Shown here piece by piece: positions 1-11,411 of a DNA stretch of 64,000 nucleotides. The notes below the pieces were generated by a model. It was given only the letters and a program-made list of their open reading frames with translations, made no database searches and was not told the DNA's origin. The position numbers and the translations under genes were made by a program. The stretch's first letter is position 1, and each line of letters opens with the position of its first letter. This DNA comes from Xanthostigma xanthostigma (taxonomy: Eukaryota; Arthropoda; Insecta; Raphidioptera; Raphidiidae). The stretch is from contig OY754469.1 in assembly GCA_963575645.1 (NCBI GenBank), forward strand, positions 46,272,753 through 46,336,752, in the 5' to 3' direction.

Positions 1-34
1 AAAGCTGATGCAGTTACACGCGTGATTGGACTGG

Positions 35-105
35 CTACCGATTTTAAATAATAATAATAATGCGTTTAACGTCCGTTTCTCGACTTTATGTCTACCGATT
101 TTAAA
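35..105 (-). mobile_element. 5'-truncated LINE/SINE tail with 14-bp TSD
   Basis: The 14-mer CTACCGATTTTAAA occurs at 35-48 and again at 92-105. It brackets a 43-bp insert (49-91) that begins with TAATAATAATAA on the plus strand. On the minus strand the insert reads ...GTTAAACGCATTATTATTATTA, i.e. a retroposon 3' end with an (ATT)n tail. The same body occurs at 51476-51519. Direct repeat plus simple-sequence tail is the signature of target-primed reverse transcription. The source family is unknown. Confidence 0.7.
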
Positions 106-187
106 GATCTAATGCACGTTCGCGAAATTAGGCGAAGCCGAGGGCATCATAAAGCGCAGGGCAAGGTGGCCAGTGTGGTGTATACTA

Positions 188-513
188 TTTTTCTTCATAC
201 CTCGGTCGTAAGCACGCTTATTTAATTAAGTACATAAAATTAATAACAAAAACATAGAAAATTTGCAAGGAAGAAGCTTTGAGGTTATACGTAAAAACAA
301 GTATGACAGCTGTTCGCGGCTATTAGCTAAAATGTAATAAGGTTGCTATGGAAACGACATCTAAACAACAGTTGATTGGTTGTTTTTGCTTTACGATCGC
401 CCGAACGTACGAACTTTCCGCATTTGGGCGTGTATTCACACCAAGGAGTAAATGTTAGACTTTCTGCCTTACAATTGGTGCCGAAAGTATGCACTTTCGA
501 TCGAGGTATGAAG
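188..513. mobile_element. MITE with CTTCATACCTCG termini, copy 1
   Basis: The ends are imperfect inverted repeats: TTCTTCATACCTCGGTCG at the left and CGATCGAGGTATGAAG at the right. A second copy in opposite orientation lies at 31914-32230; shared internal words include GACAGCTGTTCGCG and GTTGCTATGGAAACGACATC. Similarity runs a few bases beyond the left terminus (GTGTATACTAT), so the true element may be longer than the TIR-bounded unit. No target duplication was found. Superfamily unknown. Confidence 0.6.
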
Positions 514-568
514 GCAATTATTTTTCTTCATACCTGCATACTTTCGGCATCTATTGTAAGGCAGAAAG
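460..568. repeat. Foldback at the right end of the MITE
   Basis: CTTTCTGCCTTACAATTGG...GCCGAAAGTATG (about 460-492) is repeated inverted as CATACTTTCGGC...TTGTAAGGCAGAAAG (about 536-568). The turn contains two facing CTTCATACCT termini. This looks like a head-to-head junction of two copies of the same MITE end. Confidence 0.6.
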
Positions 569-1116
569 TTATATTATATATTAGGCAAGGTCGAAAATTT
601 TTGTGATTGTAAAAAACGGCGCAACAATTTCCTTGGCAATTTTAGATTTGCTGACGCAACGGACTTTGAAGTGTAACATGTGGATACAATTTTTTCTCAC
701 AGATCAATCGTAGGATACATTAGGTACACAAAATGCATGTACGTATACTAGATACAAAGTTATGCAAAACTTTTTACTATGTATGCATGTCAAAGACGAC
801 GAAGATTGCAATGATTCAGCATCAAGCTTTATGTAAATATATACAGATAGATGTACATTGTACAGACGTGTGCAAAACATGTTTATATCAGCAGTAACTA
901 AACTGTAGACTCTACAAGCATGCATATATATTTTATATTGGACATCTGCGATTATATCCCTGGTCACAAGGTTAAATCGCTTAACTCGAACTTTTAGTAA
1001 AATAATGCTAATTCATTAAAAAATCCAACGAAACTTTCATTTAGTGAAGAGTTTTTGCGTAAACAAGTACAAGTTTTGGCCGGTTTTTGCAATGATCGAA
1101 TTCAATTTATTAGTGA
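569..1116. other. No recognisable feature
   Basis: AT-rich sequence. I see no splice-bounded coding stretch, repeat terminus or structured RNA here. Confidence 0.5.
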
Positions 1117-1371
1117 TGATAATGACCTTAAAATCTTTGATTAACGTCTGAATAGAACTCTTCAAATGAATAAAATTGTCGTGCAATCGATTAGTTAATA
1201 AATAACTTAATACTAATTAATTTTTATATTTTTTAGATATTTCTGAAGAAAATCCAAATCCGGATCGAAACGTCATCCTGTGTTATATTGATTTGTATTT
1301 TTATTATTTTTTGTCAATATATGGCCTGAGAAAAATTGGTCGACAATTTTATTCATTTGATAATGACCTTA
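1117..1371 (+). mobile_element. Penelope-like snapback, family i, 14-bp TSD
   Basis: The 14-mer TGATAATGACCTTA flanks the insert at 1117-1130 and 1358-1371. The insert (1131-1357) starts AAATCTTTGATTAACGTCTG and ends AATTGGTCGACAATTTTATT. The same termini recur at 13406, 15205, 52962, 61659 and 62710. Copies carry facing arms (ATTGTCGACCAATTTTTC and its complement) around a hammerhead-like core at 1243-1274. No ORF is present. Snapback plus a long variable TSD plus hammerhead core fits a deleted Penelope-like element. Confidence 0.6.
1243..1274 (+). ncRNA. Hammerhead-ribozyme-like core, family i
   Basis: CTGAAGA, one A, then AATCC/GGATC around loop AAATCC, then GAAACGTC. This matches the conserved hammerhead boxes CUGANGA and GAAA flanking stem II. 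One stem pair is lost here (A opposite C), which is intact in the 61.7-kb copy. There is one extra base after CUGANGA relative to the textbook fold. Activity is unproven. Confidence 0.45.
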
Positions 1372-2140
1372 ATTGTCTAGAATATCTACTAGTGTCCGAA
1401 CGAACTTTTGGTTCGGTTTCGGCGAATTTCGGCGTTAAATGGGAGTTCCGGTTTAGTTTCGGTGTCGGCAGAAAATCAGCCGATACTAGGACTGTAACCG
1501 AAACTAGGTTCGTCAGCTTCCGTGCGGCGTTCGGGAGCGATCGGCGTAGAAATGATTCGATAAACTCACTTAAAGACACTAACACCTCGTTTCATATCAA
1601 ATAGAATTGATACTTAGTTTTTTTAGAGAAACTAAACTATTAATCTATCAAATAATTGCTTCTATGGCCACAAACACATTTTGCAATTGCTAAAATAAAC
1701 AAAAGCTTAAAAAAATACACTAGAATTGGCCTGAATACTGTGGGCGAGCGCTAAGATGTTTACATAAACCATTTCGTCTTTTAGTAACAGATGTAAACTA
1801 TATATGTACGTTCCATATATTATTAAAATTTAGTTTTTTATGATCCAAGCAGATGATTTTCCTAAACTTTGGAATATTTCATATAAGCAGTAATTTAGTC
1901 TCAGATTCAGCGAAATTCTAGAAAATCAAAGATTCCTATTTTATTTAAAGCACCAATCTCATCATTCCAGCGCAAACAGCGTTAACATATAAACAAGAAT
2001 AGTCTTTGTTAAGAACTTACTACAGAACTTAAATAATAAATAGTCAAATAATTAATTTCGAACCACATTTCAATAATCACTACGTGTTTGAAAAAAAATG
2101 CATAAATACTTTCTGGAACTGCTAGTCTATTCCTTTATGT
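1372..2140. other. GC-rich patch, then featureless AT-rich DNA
   Basis: About 1390-1560 is locally GC-rich with repeated TTCGGTTTCGG/CCGAAAC words in both orientations, suggesting an old TIR element whose ends I cannot define. The rest shows nothing. Confidence 0.4.
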
Positions 2141-3128
2141 ACCTAGATCAGGTGTTGGCAACCTGCGGCTCGCAAGCCGCATGCGGATCTTTCGATGTAA
2201 AGTTGTAGCGCTCCAGTTCCATACGCAAAACTTAATTATTTTATTATTCTAGCTAAAATACTTTAATATGTTTTGTGCTAAAAACATTTGTGTTTTTATA
2301 TGAATAAATATTATTTTGTATTTAAAGTCGATAATTTTAAATAAAAAATTTGGTTGTCTGTAAAGCCGGTTTACGGACGATAGTTTTACGTGATAACGTA
2401 TTCCGTAATACATAACCTAAACCTCCCAAAATTTGGTTTCAATACGCTTATCCTTGGTGTCGGAATGATAAGAAATGTCAAAAGTGACGTTTGCAACTGT
2501 CAAAGTATTATGTTCTAATAATAATTAGTTATTCCAATACTTAACTTAGAAGGCGTTGCATTTCACAAAATACTAATGTCAAAAAATTGAATTAAACATT
2601 AGAAATGCAGCCGTTTTCATGTTAAGACAAGACATACGTTATCTTCTAATTTCCATGTACGGCAAACAAAGACGACCGACCGCGTCGCGCCATGCATTAG
2701 ACAACATTGCATTTATACAGCTATTTTTCTATATAAATTTGTATAAAAAAACTGTTTAGGCAAATTCTGTTATACGAAATCTATGTAAAATGTTCTCCTC
2801 TTTCGTTTAAGACTGGTTTCAAACCGATCTGATTTAAATTGAGCGAGAAATTAGCAAAAAGCACGCACAGGGTCAGGCGGAACGTTACGCGTTACGAACG
2901 TTAGGATTTAGGAACGTTACACTTTTTCGTGCATGCAGCCGGTGTTTTATCAATTTATAAGATTGGTGATTCATCAATTTATAAGACGTTATCACGTCAA
3001 AATCAAATATAATACCTATTGAAACATTGAAATGAAATTTTTCAACAGCTCTTTAAAAATTGAGAAATTTTAAAAATTGTAACTTTTGGCTCTTCCGTCT
3101 TAAAAGGTTGCTGACTCCTGACGTAGAT
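2141..3128. mobile_element. hAT non-autonomous element, split by an insertion
   Basis: The termini CAGGTGTTGGCAACCT (from 2149) and the complement of CAGGAGTCAGCAACCT (to 3120) are hAT-type inverted repeats. The flanking 8-mers ACCTAGAT (2141-2148) and ACGTAGAT (3121-3128) match at 7 of 8 positions, as expected for an aged 8-bp hAT duplication. Subterminal GGCTCGCAAGCCGCATGCGG and TTTTGGCTCTTCCGTC are typical of short internally deleted hATs. A 653-bp unrelated element occupies 2350-3002. Confidence 0.75.
2350..3002 (+). mobile_element. TTGGTTGTCTG element, copy A (nested in hAT)
   Basis: It starts TTGGTTGTCTGTAAAG and ends GACGTTATCACGTCAAAA. Both ends carry the word ACGTGATAACGT in inverted orientation, but the left end has about 34 extra bases outside it, so the termini are asymmetric. 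Related copies: B 3389-4155, C 22370-22980, D 23428-24063, E 24369-24566. A and D look nearly identical, implying recent activity or exchange. No ORF of note and no clear target duplication. I do not recognise the superfamily. Confidence 0.7.
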
Positions 3129-3388
3129 AGTAGTTGAACAGAAACCGTTTATTTCTTAATATTAGTAAACGTTAAAAAGTCAATAAAAATTGTTTTTGAT
3201 ATTGATAAAGAGTCGTTGTAATTACTGAATCGATTATAAAAAACCGCAGCTCGCAGGTATTTCTGTTATGATTGCATATTTTTGTAAATAAAAAATTATG
3301 AACTAGTGACCCTGTACTTCCACCATCTGTATAAATTAAAGACGTTAAACAAAAGGCCTCCGTACAATTTGAGCATGGGTGCAATATT

Positions 3389-4155
3389 TTTTGACGTGAT
3401 AACGTCTTATAAATTGATGAATCACCAATCTTATAAATTGATAAAACACCGGCTGCATGCACGAAAAAGTGTAACGTTCGTAACGTAACGTTCGTAACGC
3501 GTAACGTTCCGCCTGACCCTGTGCGTGCTTTTCTCGAAAACGGCCCTAACGATTTGGATGAAATTTACTGAAAAGGGATTTTGGGGGGCAAAAAATCGTT
3601 TTAGCTAGGTCTCATCTCTCGAAAAAATCGTTTTCTTACAAATTTTATCATTATAAAAATCAATTTTTTGACGTATGAAAATACTAAAATATTGTAAGTA
3701 GGTTTTGGAATTTTATATAAACAGTGAAACAATTGTTTTATAAATAGTATGACAGTTAATCTTTGAGACTTAAATAAATACGAAAGAAAGAAAGTTAATA
3801 AAAAAAATTATTTTTATAGGTGGTGAGTAATTTAATAAATAAAATTAACCTAAATTTGAAGCGAAAGATGCAATATCATAGATTCGAATTATTATACAAA
3901 TCTATTAATTTTGTGAAAAAATATATGCAGGCAACCCAAATTACGCTGCTGTACTACATATGCTTAGTCGCTAGCAGGCATGTTCAGTAAAAATTCGGGG
4001 AAATTTCGCATAATTGGATCTGTGCCTTTATATGCGACTGTTTACTTATGTTATTCTGATTTAATTTTTTTCAATTGTATAATTTTTCATCAATGTTTCT
4101 TTATGACGTTATCACGTAAAACTATCGCCCGTAAAGCGACTTTACAGACAACCAA
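3389..4155 (-). mobile_element. TTGGTTGTCTG element, copy B (inverted)
   Basis: Reads TTTTGACGTGATAACGTC at the left and ...CTTTACAGACAACCAA at the right, i.e. opposite to copy A 390 bp away. The interior (AACGGCCCTAACGATTTGG...) matches copy C rather than A, so two internal variants share the same ends. About 3900-4100 contains extra sequence absent from C. Confidence 0.65.
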
Positions 4156-4175
4156 TTTTTTTACAATATTTTATA

Positions 4176-4442
4176 TACTCTCTAAAACTGAAATAGTGAA
4201 AATGTCACTATTTGAAATGGTGCCTTCTGATTCACTTCCGAAATAGTGAATGGTCACTTATATAATTAGTTAATTTTTATATTTACTTATATAATTAGTA
4301 AATTTTTATAGTCACTTATATGATTAGTGAATTTTTATATTCACTAATTCTCATTGCGAGTATTCACTAATTCTGCTTGGTACAATTCCAGAATTGACAA
4401 ATAGTGAATATTGAAAAATAACTGATTCATGTTTAGAGAGTA
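4176..4442. mobile_element. CTCTCTAAAAC MITE, TA target, copy 1
   Basis: The termini CTCTCTAAAACTGAAATAG and ...CATGTTTAGAGAG are flanked by TA on both sides. The interior is a run of ATTCACTAATT / AATTAGTGAAT words in both orientations, so the whole element can fold on itself. Relatives are at 14108, 18372 and 18927. A TA duplication suggests a Tc1/mariner-type mobiliser. Confidence 0.7.
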
Positions 4443-4448
4443 TAAGGC

Positions 4449-4590
4449 ACTAGCGGTCCGATCTGACTTCTCCCAAATTTGTAAACTGCCACCGTTTTTT
4501 CGTCGACTTACGTTGCAAAATTGGTCTCCGCGAAAAGCGTTTTTTTTAACGCGATAATATAATATAGCCTATTGTTCATTCTACGAGTAC
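4449..4590 (-). mobile_element. CCGGACCGG-type insect retroposon-like repeat
   Basis: Contains CTAGCGGTCCGATC, TGCCACCGTTTTTTCGTCGA, CTTACGTTGCAAAATTGGTC and GCGATAATATA...TAGCCTAT. The same blocks occur at 10351-10600, 13461-13653, 25831-25955, 36121-36855 and 61034-61082. This repeat is widespread in insect genomes; class (RTE-like tail or SINE) not decided. Confidence 0.55.
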
Positions 4591-5324
4591 ATATTAGAGA
4601 ATTTTTTTTGAAATATTGGTATAGTTTAACAAACAACTCTCACAGTATGTGGATTCACACAACGCGCCTAAAGATGTTTTACTCAAAAATTCCCTGACAA
4701 TTTCTGGTTTTCAGAGTTTGCTCCAGCCTGAAGAATTTTTTTTAAATTTCAGCTGATGTTAAATTCATCGTTCAACTTTGAACCGACGCAAAATTCTTTG
4801 AGATTGCTGGTACAGCATTTACACTTTACAGCTGTATAGTTTAGCAAAAGCAACGCTTTGCAGAGAGCACGACGCAAAGAGCTGACGGGCAAGTCGAATT
4901 GTCAGTCACAACATACACCGCGTTTTGTATGCGTCTGTCGTCGTAAAGCAACGCCGCCCCGTCGACCGAGGCACAACTCGAGCTTAAAACATTTTTACGC
5001 AACGTTTGTTGTATTCTTTCTCTCTCACCCACACACGCATTCTTACAATTTGCATCGAGGTACCTGTTTCGAACCACTGAACTATATTCTTGTTTAGAGT
5101 CTTTTTTATGGACGCTACTAACTCGATAAGTGTTTTTTTTATCCTCAAATAGCTATTCAACCAATAAACATTCAATTAAAAATACTCAGGGTTTTTAACA
5201 AATTTACAGAGAACGGAAATTTTATTTATATATAAAACAACAATTGCAGGAATAAAAAAATGTCATTAATACACATTCGGTAAAGTGTATAATAATTTTC
5301 ACAGACATTTTTCATATTCATTTT
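4591..5324. other. No recognisable feature
   Basis: Mostly AT-rich; 4850-5060 is somewhat GC-richer (GACGGGCAAGTCG, CGCCCCGTCGACC) but shows no splice-bounded frame and no family I recognise. Confidence 0.4.
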
Positions 5325-5992
5325 TTAAGGAGGTTGAGCCGTTTTACGAAGATTTTGAAAATAATCTGAAATAAAGTTTTTTTAATAGATTTTTTTATGA
5401 CAAAATTTTCTGTAAAAAATCCAAAATCATTAGGAGATTTATAAAGTTAAAAATTAATAAAAACTTTTACATGTAGTCTTATGGAAAATATGTCAACCTA
5501 GCCTGCAAACTGTTCATTTTAATTTTTTGCAAATAACCAAATAATGTCAGCAGTTCCGAAAACTAACTATGTAAAGCATCGATGTTTTACGCATGTATTA
5601 ATATTTTTTCCAATTTAATTAGGAGACTTTTAATCAATAAAAAAAATTATTAAACATTAGCACTTTTCGATTATGGACTTTTAACTGAATTTTCAACTTT
5701 TTAATAACTTAATTTTAATTTTTATTACTTCTAATTTCTTTTTTTAATTATTTACTGCAAAAAATATGTAAAATACAGATATTTACATAAATTTATTTTT
5801 TTTTAACCTAACTTCGTACAAAAAATTCAAAAGCTAGAAATAATTAATTAATATTTAAAAAAATATTTATTTATGCCTTTATGACAATAATTTATTGGGA
5901 TCATCGACTTTTGTAAAAATTTATTATGGAAAAGTTCCCATTTAGAATTCGACTTACTTTTGATTGGAACTGTAACGGATCAACCTCCTTAA
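5325..5992. mobile_element. TTAA-target element, copy 1
   Basis: TTAA at 5325-5328 and 5989-5992 brackets a 660-bp unit whose ends are GGAGGTTGAGCCGTTTTAC and the complement of GGAGGTTGATCCGTTACAG. Two further copies (33290-34054, 37520-38230) have the same orientation, the same ends and perfect TTAA. TTAA duplication is diagnostic of piggyBac (also Sola3); the GGAGGTTG terminus is not the classic piggyBac CCC... end. No coding capacity. Confidence 0.8.
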
Positions 5993-6677
5993 ATTTATGA
6001 TTTGAGCGAATTTTAATTGGTTTTACTTCTCAACGGAGCGAGCTCAATCAAAAATATTTATGGTAATTTTTCTTAAAATAATATTTCAGTTCAGTGTCAT
6101 CTTTGCTGTATGTACAAAAAAGATTATACAGTTTGAAATAGTTTTTTGCTTTTGAGAAAAAGCTAACGCTCACAAATTTAACATTTGAAAAAATTAAACG
6201 TTATAAACTACAATCTTCTCTTAAAATGCGAAACAAACAAAATAAAATAGTGAAGAGTTTTTTTGCAAGACAGTGAAATCTTGACATCAATTATTTTAAT
6301 AGCTTGGATTTCAACTGCAGACAATTTCCTGGTTTTAAAACAATATTATTTCATTCAAATTTTACTTTAATTTCAATGATTGGATTACTCGATTTTTTTT
6401 GTATTAGAAGTATTTTTACTACATAAAACAGGCATTCAATTTTTTTAATAATTAATTATTATACCGATTTGATTACAGAATATTAAAATATTTAAATGTT
6501 ATTAACTTTTTTAACTGCAAAGACTTTTTAAAAGACAGGCAGGAATCGTTTTTTTCCGAAAAATCCGAAATTATTTTTTGTGTTTAATATTTTAACACAA
6601 ACAAAGAATACTTTACAACTTCAATGGTGTGATCTTCATTTGTTATCCTATACACTCATCATAATTTCACAAACCAG
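5993..6677. other. No recognisable feature
   Basis: AT-rich, homopolymer-laden sequence without repeat termini or plausible exons. Confidence 0.45.
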
Positions 6678-6968
6678 ATTAAAGGGGGCACCTAGTGTAA
6701 CCGCTCAAAAAAAAACCGCTTATTTCAAACATTTTATTTTTGGACTAACTATATTTTTATATTTTAATGAATTAGGCCTTATAGAACATCTTTTAAAGTT
6801 CTCAAAAAAATTGTATTAATTTTTTCGGTACAAAATGGCGGCGTGGTAAGCATTTCTATATATTATATCGTTTTGAAATTTTGTAGGCATAGGTATTCTA
6901 CATAATATTTCGAAGCAAAAAACAATAATAAATATTTTTGGGCTGTTACACTAGCTGCCCCCATTAAG
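6678..6968. mobile_element. MITE with GGGGGCACCTAG termini
   Basis: GGGGGCACCTAGTGTAACCG (from 6684) faces the complement of GGGGGCAGCTAGTGTAACAG (to 6962), roughly 28-bp imperfect TIRs. Flanks ATTAAA and ATTAAG suggest a short TSD differing at one base. 279 bp, non-coding. Single copy in the window; superfamily uncertain. Confidence 0.65.
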
Positions 6969-7525
6969 AGAACCTGATCTACATATATTTTATTCATGAA
7001 ATTGAAACAGAAAAATACCACAGCTTTTTTATACAAAAAAGAAACTTTAAAATGAAAAGAATCGATTTTTAAATAACGTGATTTGAAAATGCACATTGAA
7101 CCTTTTGACGAAGACAGATACACACAATACAAATAATTACTCAGCCTTGTATAAAAGCTACAAAAACAAGTTTTCATTTAGGAATGTAAAGAAAGCGAAC
7201 TCCCCAACAATACATTGACGTCAATTTAATCTCGTCATTAACATTTGAGGGTAAAAGAACATCTTAAGGCCAAATAAACATCGTACAACTAAACAACAGA
7301 ACCATGAATCAGGTAAGAGGATCACCGTCATTATACGCTGGTACCATTTCCTGTGATAAAGTTCGCTAGTCGCTATACAACCGATAGAACACATCTGCGG
7401 TTACAAAACAAAATGGCTTATGTCATAATTTCTCAAAGTAATTAAACCTTCCAGGAGTAATAATAGTTCACTGTAGTGTAATAATTTTTGCGCGGCATTT
7501 AAACATGGAAAAGTTTTTTTCATTG
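6969..7525. other. No recognisable feature
   Basis: Unique AT-rich sequence. Confidence 0.4.
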
Positions 7526-8040
7526 GTTTTAACTAGTGATGTGCCGGACCGTTAAAAATGTATATCCGCGGATACGGATCTGAATACGGATTTTTGGTTT
7601 CAAGATCCGCGGATACTTTCTTAGAGTACGCGGCGGTAAATATTGCACATCGACCTTTGGAAAGAGACTATCTGTTATGGGAAAAAGTTATTGACCTCTT
7701 TAAGAGTTAACTCTCATAGCAGATTGTCTCTTTCCGAAGATCGATGTGCAATATCTCATTATAAAGATAGTTGATTTAGTACCTTTGAGTTATGTACTAT
7801 TAGTATGGTACTCACTACGATAAATGTTTGCAATATAAAGGTGCCAAATATACGATTTTAAAAAATAAAAAATAATCTGAATAGAATTTAACAGTTTTTC
7901 ATTATTACCTAATCACTTATATATATAAAATTTCATATATGAATTGAAAATTAATAAGGTAAAAGATCCACCAAAAACTAACGGATACGGATATGGATTT
8001 TTCTTCTCCCTCGGATATCCGGCACATCACCAGTTTTAAC
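7526..8040 (+). mobile_element. hAT MITE TAGTGATGTGCCGG, copy 1
   Basis: A 499-bp unit (7534-8032) with TIRs TAGTGATGTGCCGGA and TGGTGATGTGCCGGA, flanked by a perfect 8-bp duplication GTTTTAAC (7526-7533, 8033-8040). TIR and TSD are diagnostic of hAT. Subterminal regions are built from repeated GGATACGGATC / GATCCGCGG words. An internal hairpin (ATTGCACATCGACCTTTGGA and its inverse, about 7640-7757) is present. Other copies: 17322-17815 and, inverted, 60396-60950. No ORF. Confidence 0.92.
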
Positions 8041-10060
8041 TAACGAACACATCAGGTTGCTAGTTGTTTGTAAAAATAAACATTTTTTTTCGAGTGTCAA
8101 CATCTGTCCAGATTGGATAACAGATCTATTAATTGAAGAAGTTCTTTGCGTTTTGTTAATGATAGATGCAGTATAGTTGAATCGTCAACTACCTATAGTT
8201 AATTTTAAAAGCAGAAGCAGTTGAATACCTACGAACAAGTTCGTTGATTCAATGTTTATCACTAATATGAAGCGTAACTCACGTTTTGCACTAGCCAAAA
8301 AAAAAATCCAAAAACTCGACATAAGTCATTGTTTGTTGTGGCTGCGGATATAGTATGGACTATAGAATTCAAGACCACCTTCATGTTAACATTATATGTT
8401 GTACTTGGGAATAAGGAATCAGTGTCGTTCCTATTTACTTTAATTCATGACTGATTAGTTTTTGTTTAATTAATTATTTAAAGTTCCATATTTATTATTA
8501 TCGACGAAACCAAGAATTACACCCACCCGATAAAAATTTTGTCCCATAATTTCTTAATTTTCGTGCAAATAGAACAAAATAAAGCCTCTGTTATCTAGTG
8601 AAAAATTTTTTCGACTTTATTGATCGCAAACTCACCGATGTTTAAAATCTTTCCTTTCAATTGTCGGTTGAAATCGGAGAAGGGAAAGCGTTTCGTTTTT
8701 TGTCTGATCCATGCCAAATTTGCCCTATCGCGCTTAAAGAAGTTTCACTTCAATAATATGAGCCATTACGAGAAGGAATCTATTTTATAGATCTGAAGCT
8801 CTGGTACTACACTTTGATAGTAACGTCTGGTCATCTTGCATCAAATTACAAATAAATCATTAATGGATTCAGTGGGAACTAAACTACATTTTTTTTTTTT
8901 AATTTGTAAACGCGCAGCATCGTGGCTATATGCGTTATATTATTTAGTTAAGTTGTAAAACAATTTGGATGATGATGATGTATTTCGGTGGAGTTCTGTT
9001 GTTGTAAGATGAGATCTTGATTATGATGTTTGAGACGATGATGATGGTCAATATTTCTTAATTAAAAAAGTGTGTTCGTTTTTAGAGAATGCATGTTGAT
9101 ACGCCACTGACTAAAGACTTAAAAGGGAAAGATTTTCACGAAGAAAGAAAATTGCATTTAGGGTAAAGACTGATAGGAAAAAAGGTATAGAAAAGAATGT
9201 AATGAGTCAAAGGGGTCTTTCTAAGGAAGAAGAGGTTTATTCATCTGATGAAATGCCATGAAAGGGAGAAGAAATACCTACTCGTCTGTGGAACTTATAC
9301 AGATGTGACCGGACACTCGGATTAACGATACAAACAACTTGGAAATCCTCTCATCCACACTATTTATGTTATAAATACACACAGAAGTATAATGCCTTTG
9401 TAAATGATGATAATATTTTGTAAGTATTGAATGTACTCGTATGTTGTAAAAACACTGTCTAGCTTTTGCTTAATGCAATTTAGAAAAAAAAAAACCTAGG
9501 TTAAAAGCAACTTAATTTAAAAGAAGCATCTATACACACTCTCTCAGAGAAAATTTCCTTTCCAATAATTATTCTACCCCACGTGAATGATCAACACCCA
9601 CTATTAATAAAATATGTGCCTGTAATTTCAATTTCTTACCGTTTTTTACACGTAAATAAGAACGTTTTCGTATATTTATCTTATCAGCTGAATCGATTTT
9701 AATGAAATTTAGTACCTACTTGTGATCAAAACATCTCCGTAAATACCGAGTATGCAAAAGTTTAGTTTCAGAATATTGTGATAAGCTAATTATGTTGTTA
9801 TCCTACATACTACATAACTCAATAATCAAAATTTACAATGTTACCAGATGTTTTAAAAATATTGCTAAAAAATAAATTTAAAAAAAATCTTCTACAACTG
9901 CTAGTACAAAGAAATTTCTATAACATGAGTTAATATTTCCAAAATGATTTCACACCTTCTAACATTTCCTAATTTAAAGATTTTTAATATTTAATGTATG
10001 CTAATGTGTTTTAAATTAAAATTTTAACTGACTCGTTCTATATTTTGTATAAAATGCACA
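8041..10060. other. No recognisable gene or repeat
   Basis: Two kilobases of AT-rich, apparently unique sequence. Short GAT runs occur near 8968-9050 and a poly-A near 9485. I see no exon, TIR or tRNA-like box. Confidence 0.45.
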
Positions 10061-10263
10061 GAACTAATCAGTGGCGGATCCAGGATTACGGCAAGGGGGG
10101 GTCTTGAAAATTTTTTACTCCTTTTGCGGAGAATTCATGAAAAACATGAAAAGCTTTTTTTCTTATTGCGCAGTAAGATTTTAATTTGGGATTTTTGATT
10201 CTCTGGAAGGGGGGGGTTTGAACCCGAACCCCCCCCCCCCGTGGATCCGCCACTGGAACTAAT
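10061..10263 (+). mobile_element. hAT MITE CAGTGGCGGATCC, copy 1
   Basis: A 187-bp element (10069-10255) with CAGTGGCGGATCCAGG and its inverse CGTGGATCCGCCACTG, flanked by a perfect 8-bp duplication GAACTAAT. G- and C-homopolymers sit just inside each end. Copy 2 is at 31340-31535, inverted. The TIR and TSD identify hAT. Confidence 0.92.
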
Positions 10264-10350
10264 ATATTATTATTATTATTATTCCTATGGAAGTCTTTAT
10301 GTAACAAAAGTTCTAATTAAAAGATTTCATCATTATTCACGGAAATCTAT

Positions 10351-10600
10351 ATCTACTAATATTATAAAGAAAGAGTGCGAATTTTGTGAGTTTGTGTATA
10401 TATGGAGGGTAATCTCCGAAACTACTCATCCGATTTCAAAATTGCTTTCACCAATATTTAGAATGAACCTTCAGGATGGACTTATTATCGCGTTAAAATA
10501 AAATCGTTTTTCGTGGAAACCAATTTTGCAACGTAAGTCGACGAAAAAACGGTGGCAATCTACAAATTCGGGCGAAGCCGGACCGGATTACTAGTGTCTA
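10351..10600 (+). mobile_element. CCGGACCGG-type insect retroposon-like repeat
   Basis: The most complete copy here: it opens CTACTAATATTATAAAG, carries GGTAATCTCCGAAACTACTC, CCTTCAGGATGGAC, GCAACGTAAGTCGACG, and closes GGGCGAAGCCGGACCGG...CTAGT. The orientation is opposite to the 4449 copy. No coding potential retained. Confidence 0.6.
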
Positions 10601-11034
10601 ACAAAGTTATTAAAATATTTTGAAAAACAGTTTTTAAAATGAACAATATATAGTAATTTATAAGATTATGAAAAATACGAAAAAAAAAATAATATACAAG
10701 TTGCACCCTAAAACTCAAAAATTGGTATGCAAAAGGATATTATTAGACAGCATGTATATATAGCAACCGTGCGAGTATAACATCTTTATGTATTTCATAA
10801 CATAAATTCAATTTTGTAATTTGTATGCTCATTTATACGTTGAGGGGCCTTCGCTAGCCGATCGACTGTTCTCCCTAATATTAGTAAGTAGGTATATCCA
10901 CAACTCAGTTCTTGGTTGTTTATGCTTACATTCAGGAAGCAGGCGGTTAAAGTCGACGCGCTAAGAAGGGTAAAGAAGCGCGGAGAAAAAAATTTGCAAC
11001 GCGCACTTTGGAGCAGTTTCGCTGTCAAAGATGG
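10601..11034. other. No recognisable feature
   Basis: AT-rich until about 10840, then a more balanced stretch leading into the next repeat, whose left end I cannot place. Confidence 0.35.
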
Positions 11035-11411
11035 AGTCAGGCTTGGAAATGACGTCACTGCGGGCTCACCTTCTAGCTCACAAGATAGATTTTAAAGTTA
11101 GAACAGGGGCTATTTTTCTTGCCGGTCCGCTGCTAGATATGAGCAAGAACCAATCAGAAGGCAGTATCTTGTCACGTGGACGACTTGAACAACCGTCCAC
11201 AAACAAACACTATGCCGTAGTGTGTGTTCTGTTCAGAGACCGTTCTATCACTGCGCGAGCACCGAATCTACCTGCAGAACAAGCTTGTAAAGACGTCTCG
11301 TGTGAAGCGAGCACATAATAGCAATCAAGAAAACCAGCACTAGAAAACTAGTGGTGAAGTCTAGCAAGGAACCTAGCGATAAATTCAGCCTAGTGCGTAG
11401 CGGACTTTACA
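11035..11411 (+). repeat. GC-rich repeat family, copy 1
   Basis: Shares long blocks with 21246-21669: CTGGAAATGACGTCACTGCG-type start, GGGCTATTTTTCTTGC, GAGCAAGAACCAATCAG, GAAAACTAGT and a TAGCGGAC/CAGCGGCC end. It contains CCAAT, a CRE-like TGACGTCA and CACGTG words. The left terminus is degraded in this copy. A frame of about 95 codons crosses it but is not conserved in the second copy. Confidence 0.55.

Noticed and set aside
1293-1604. 103-codon plus-strand frame
   Set aside because: It joins a Penelope-like arm to a TTCGG-rich repeat patch; no domain and no splice context.
4178-4440. Telomere-like or satellite array from ATTCACTAATT words
   Set aside because: The words are confined within TA-flanked MITE copies and alternate in orientation.
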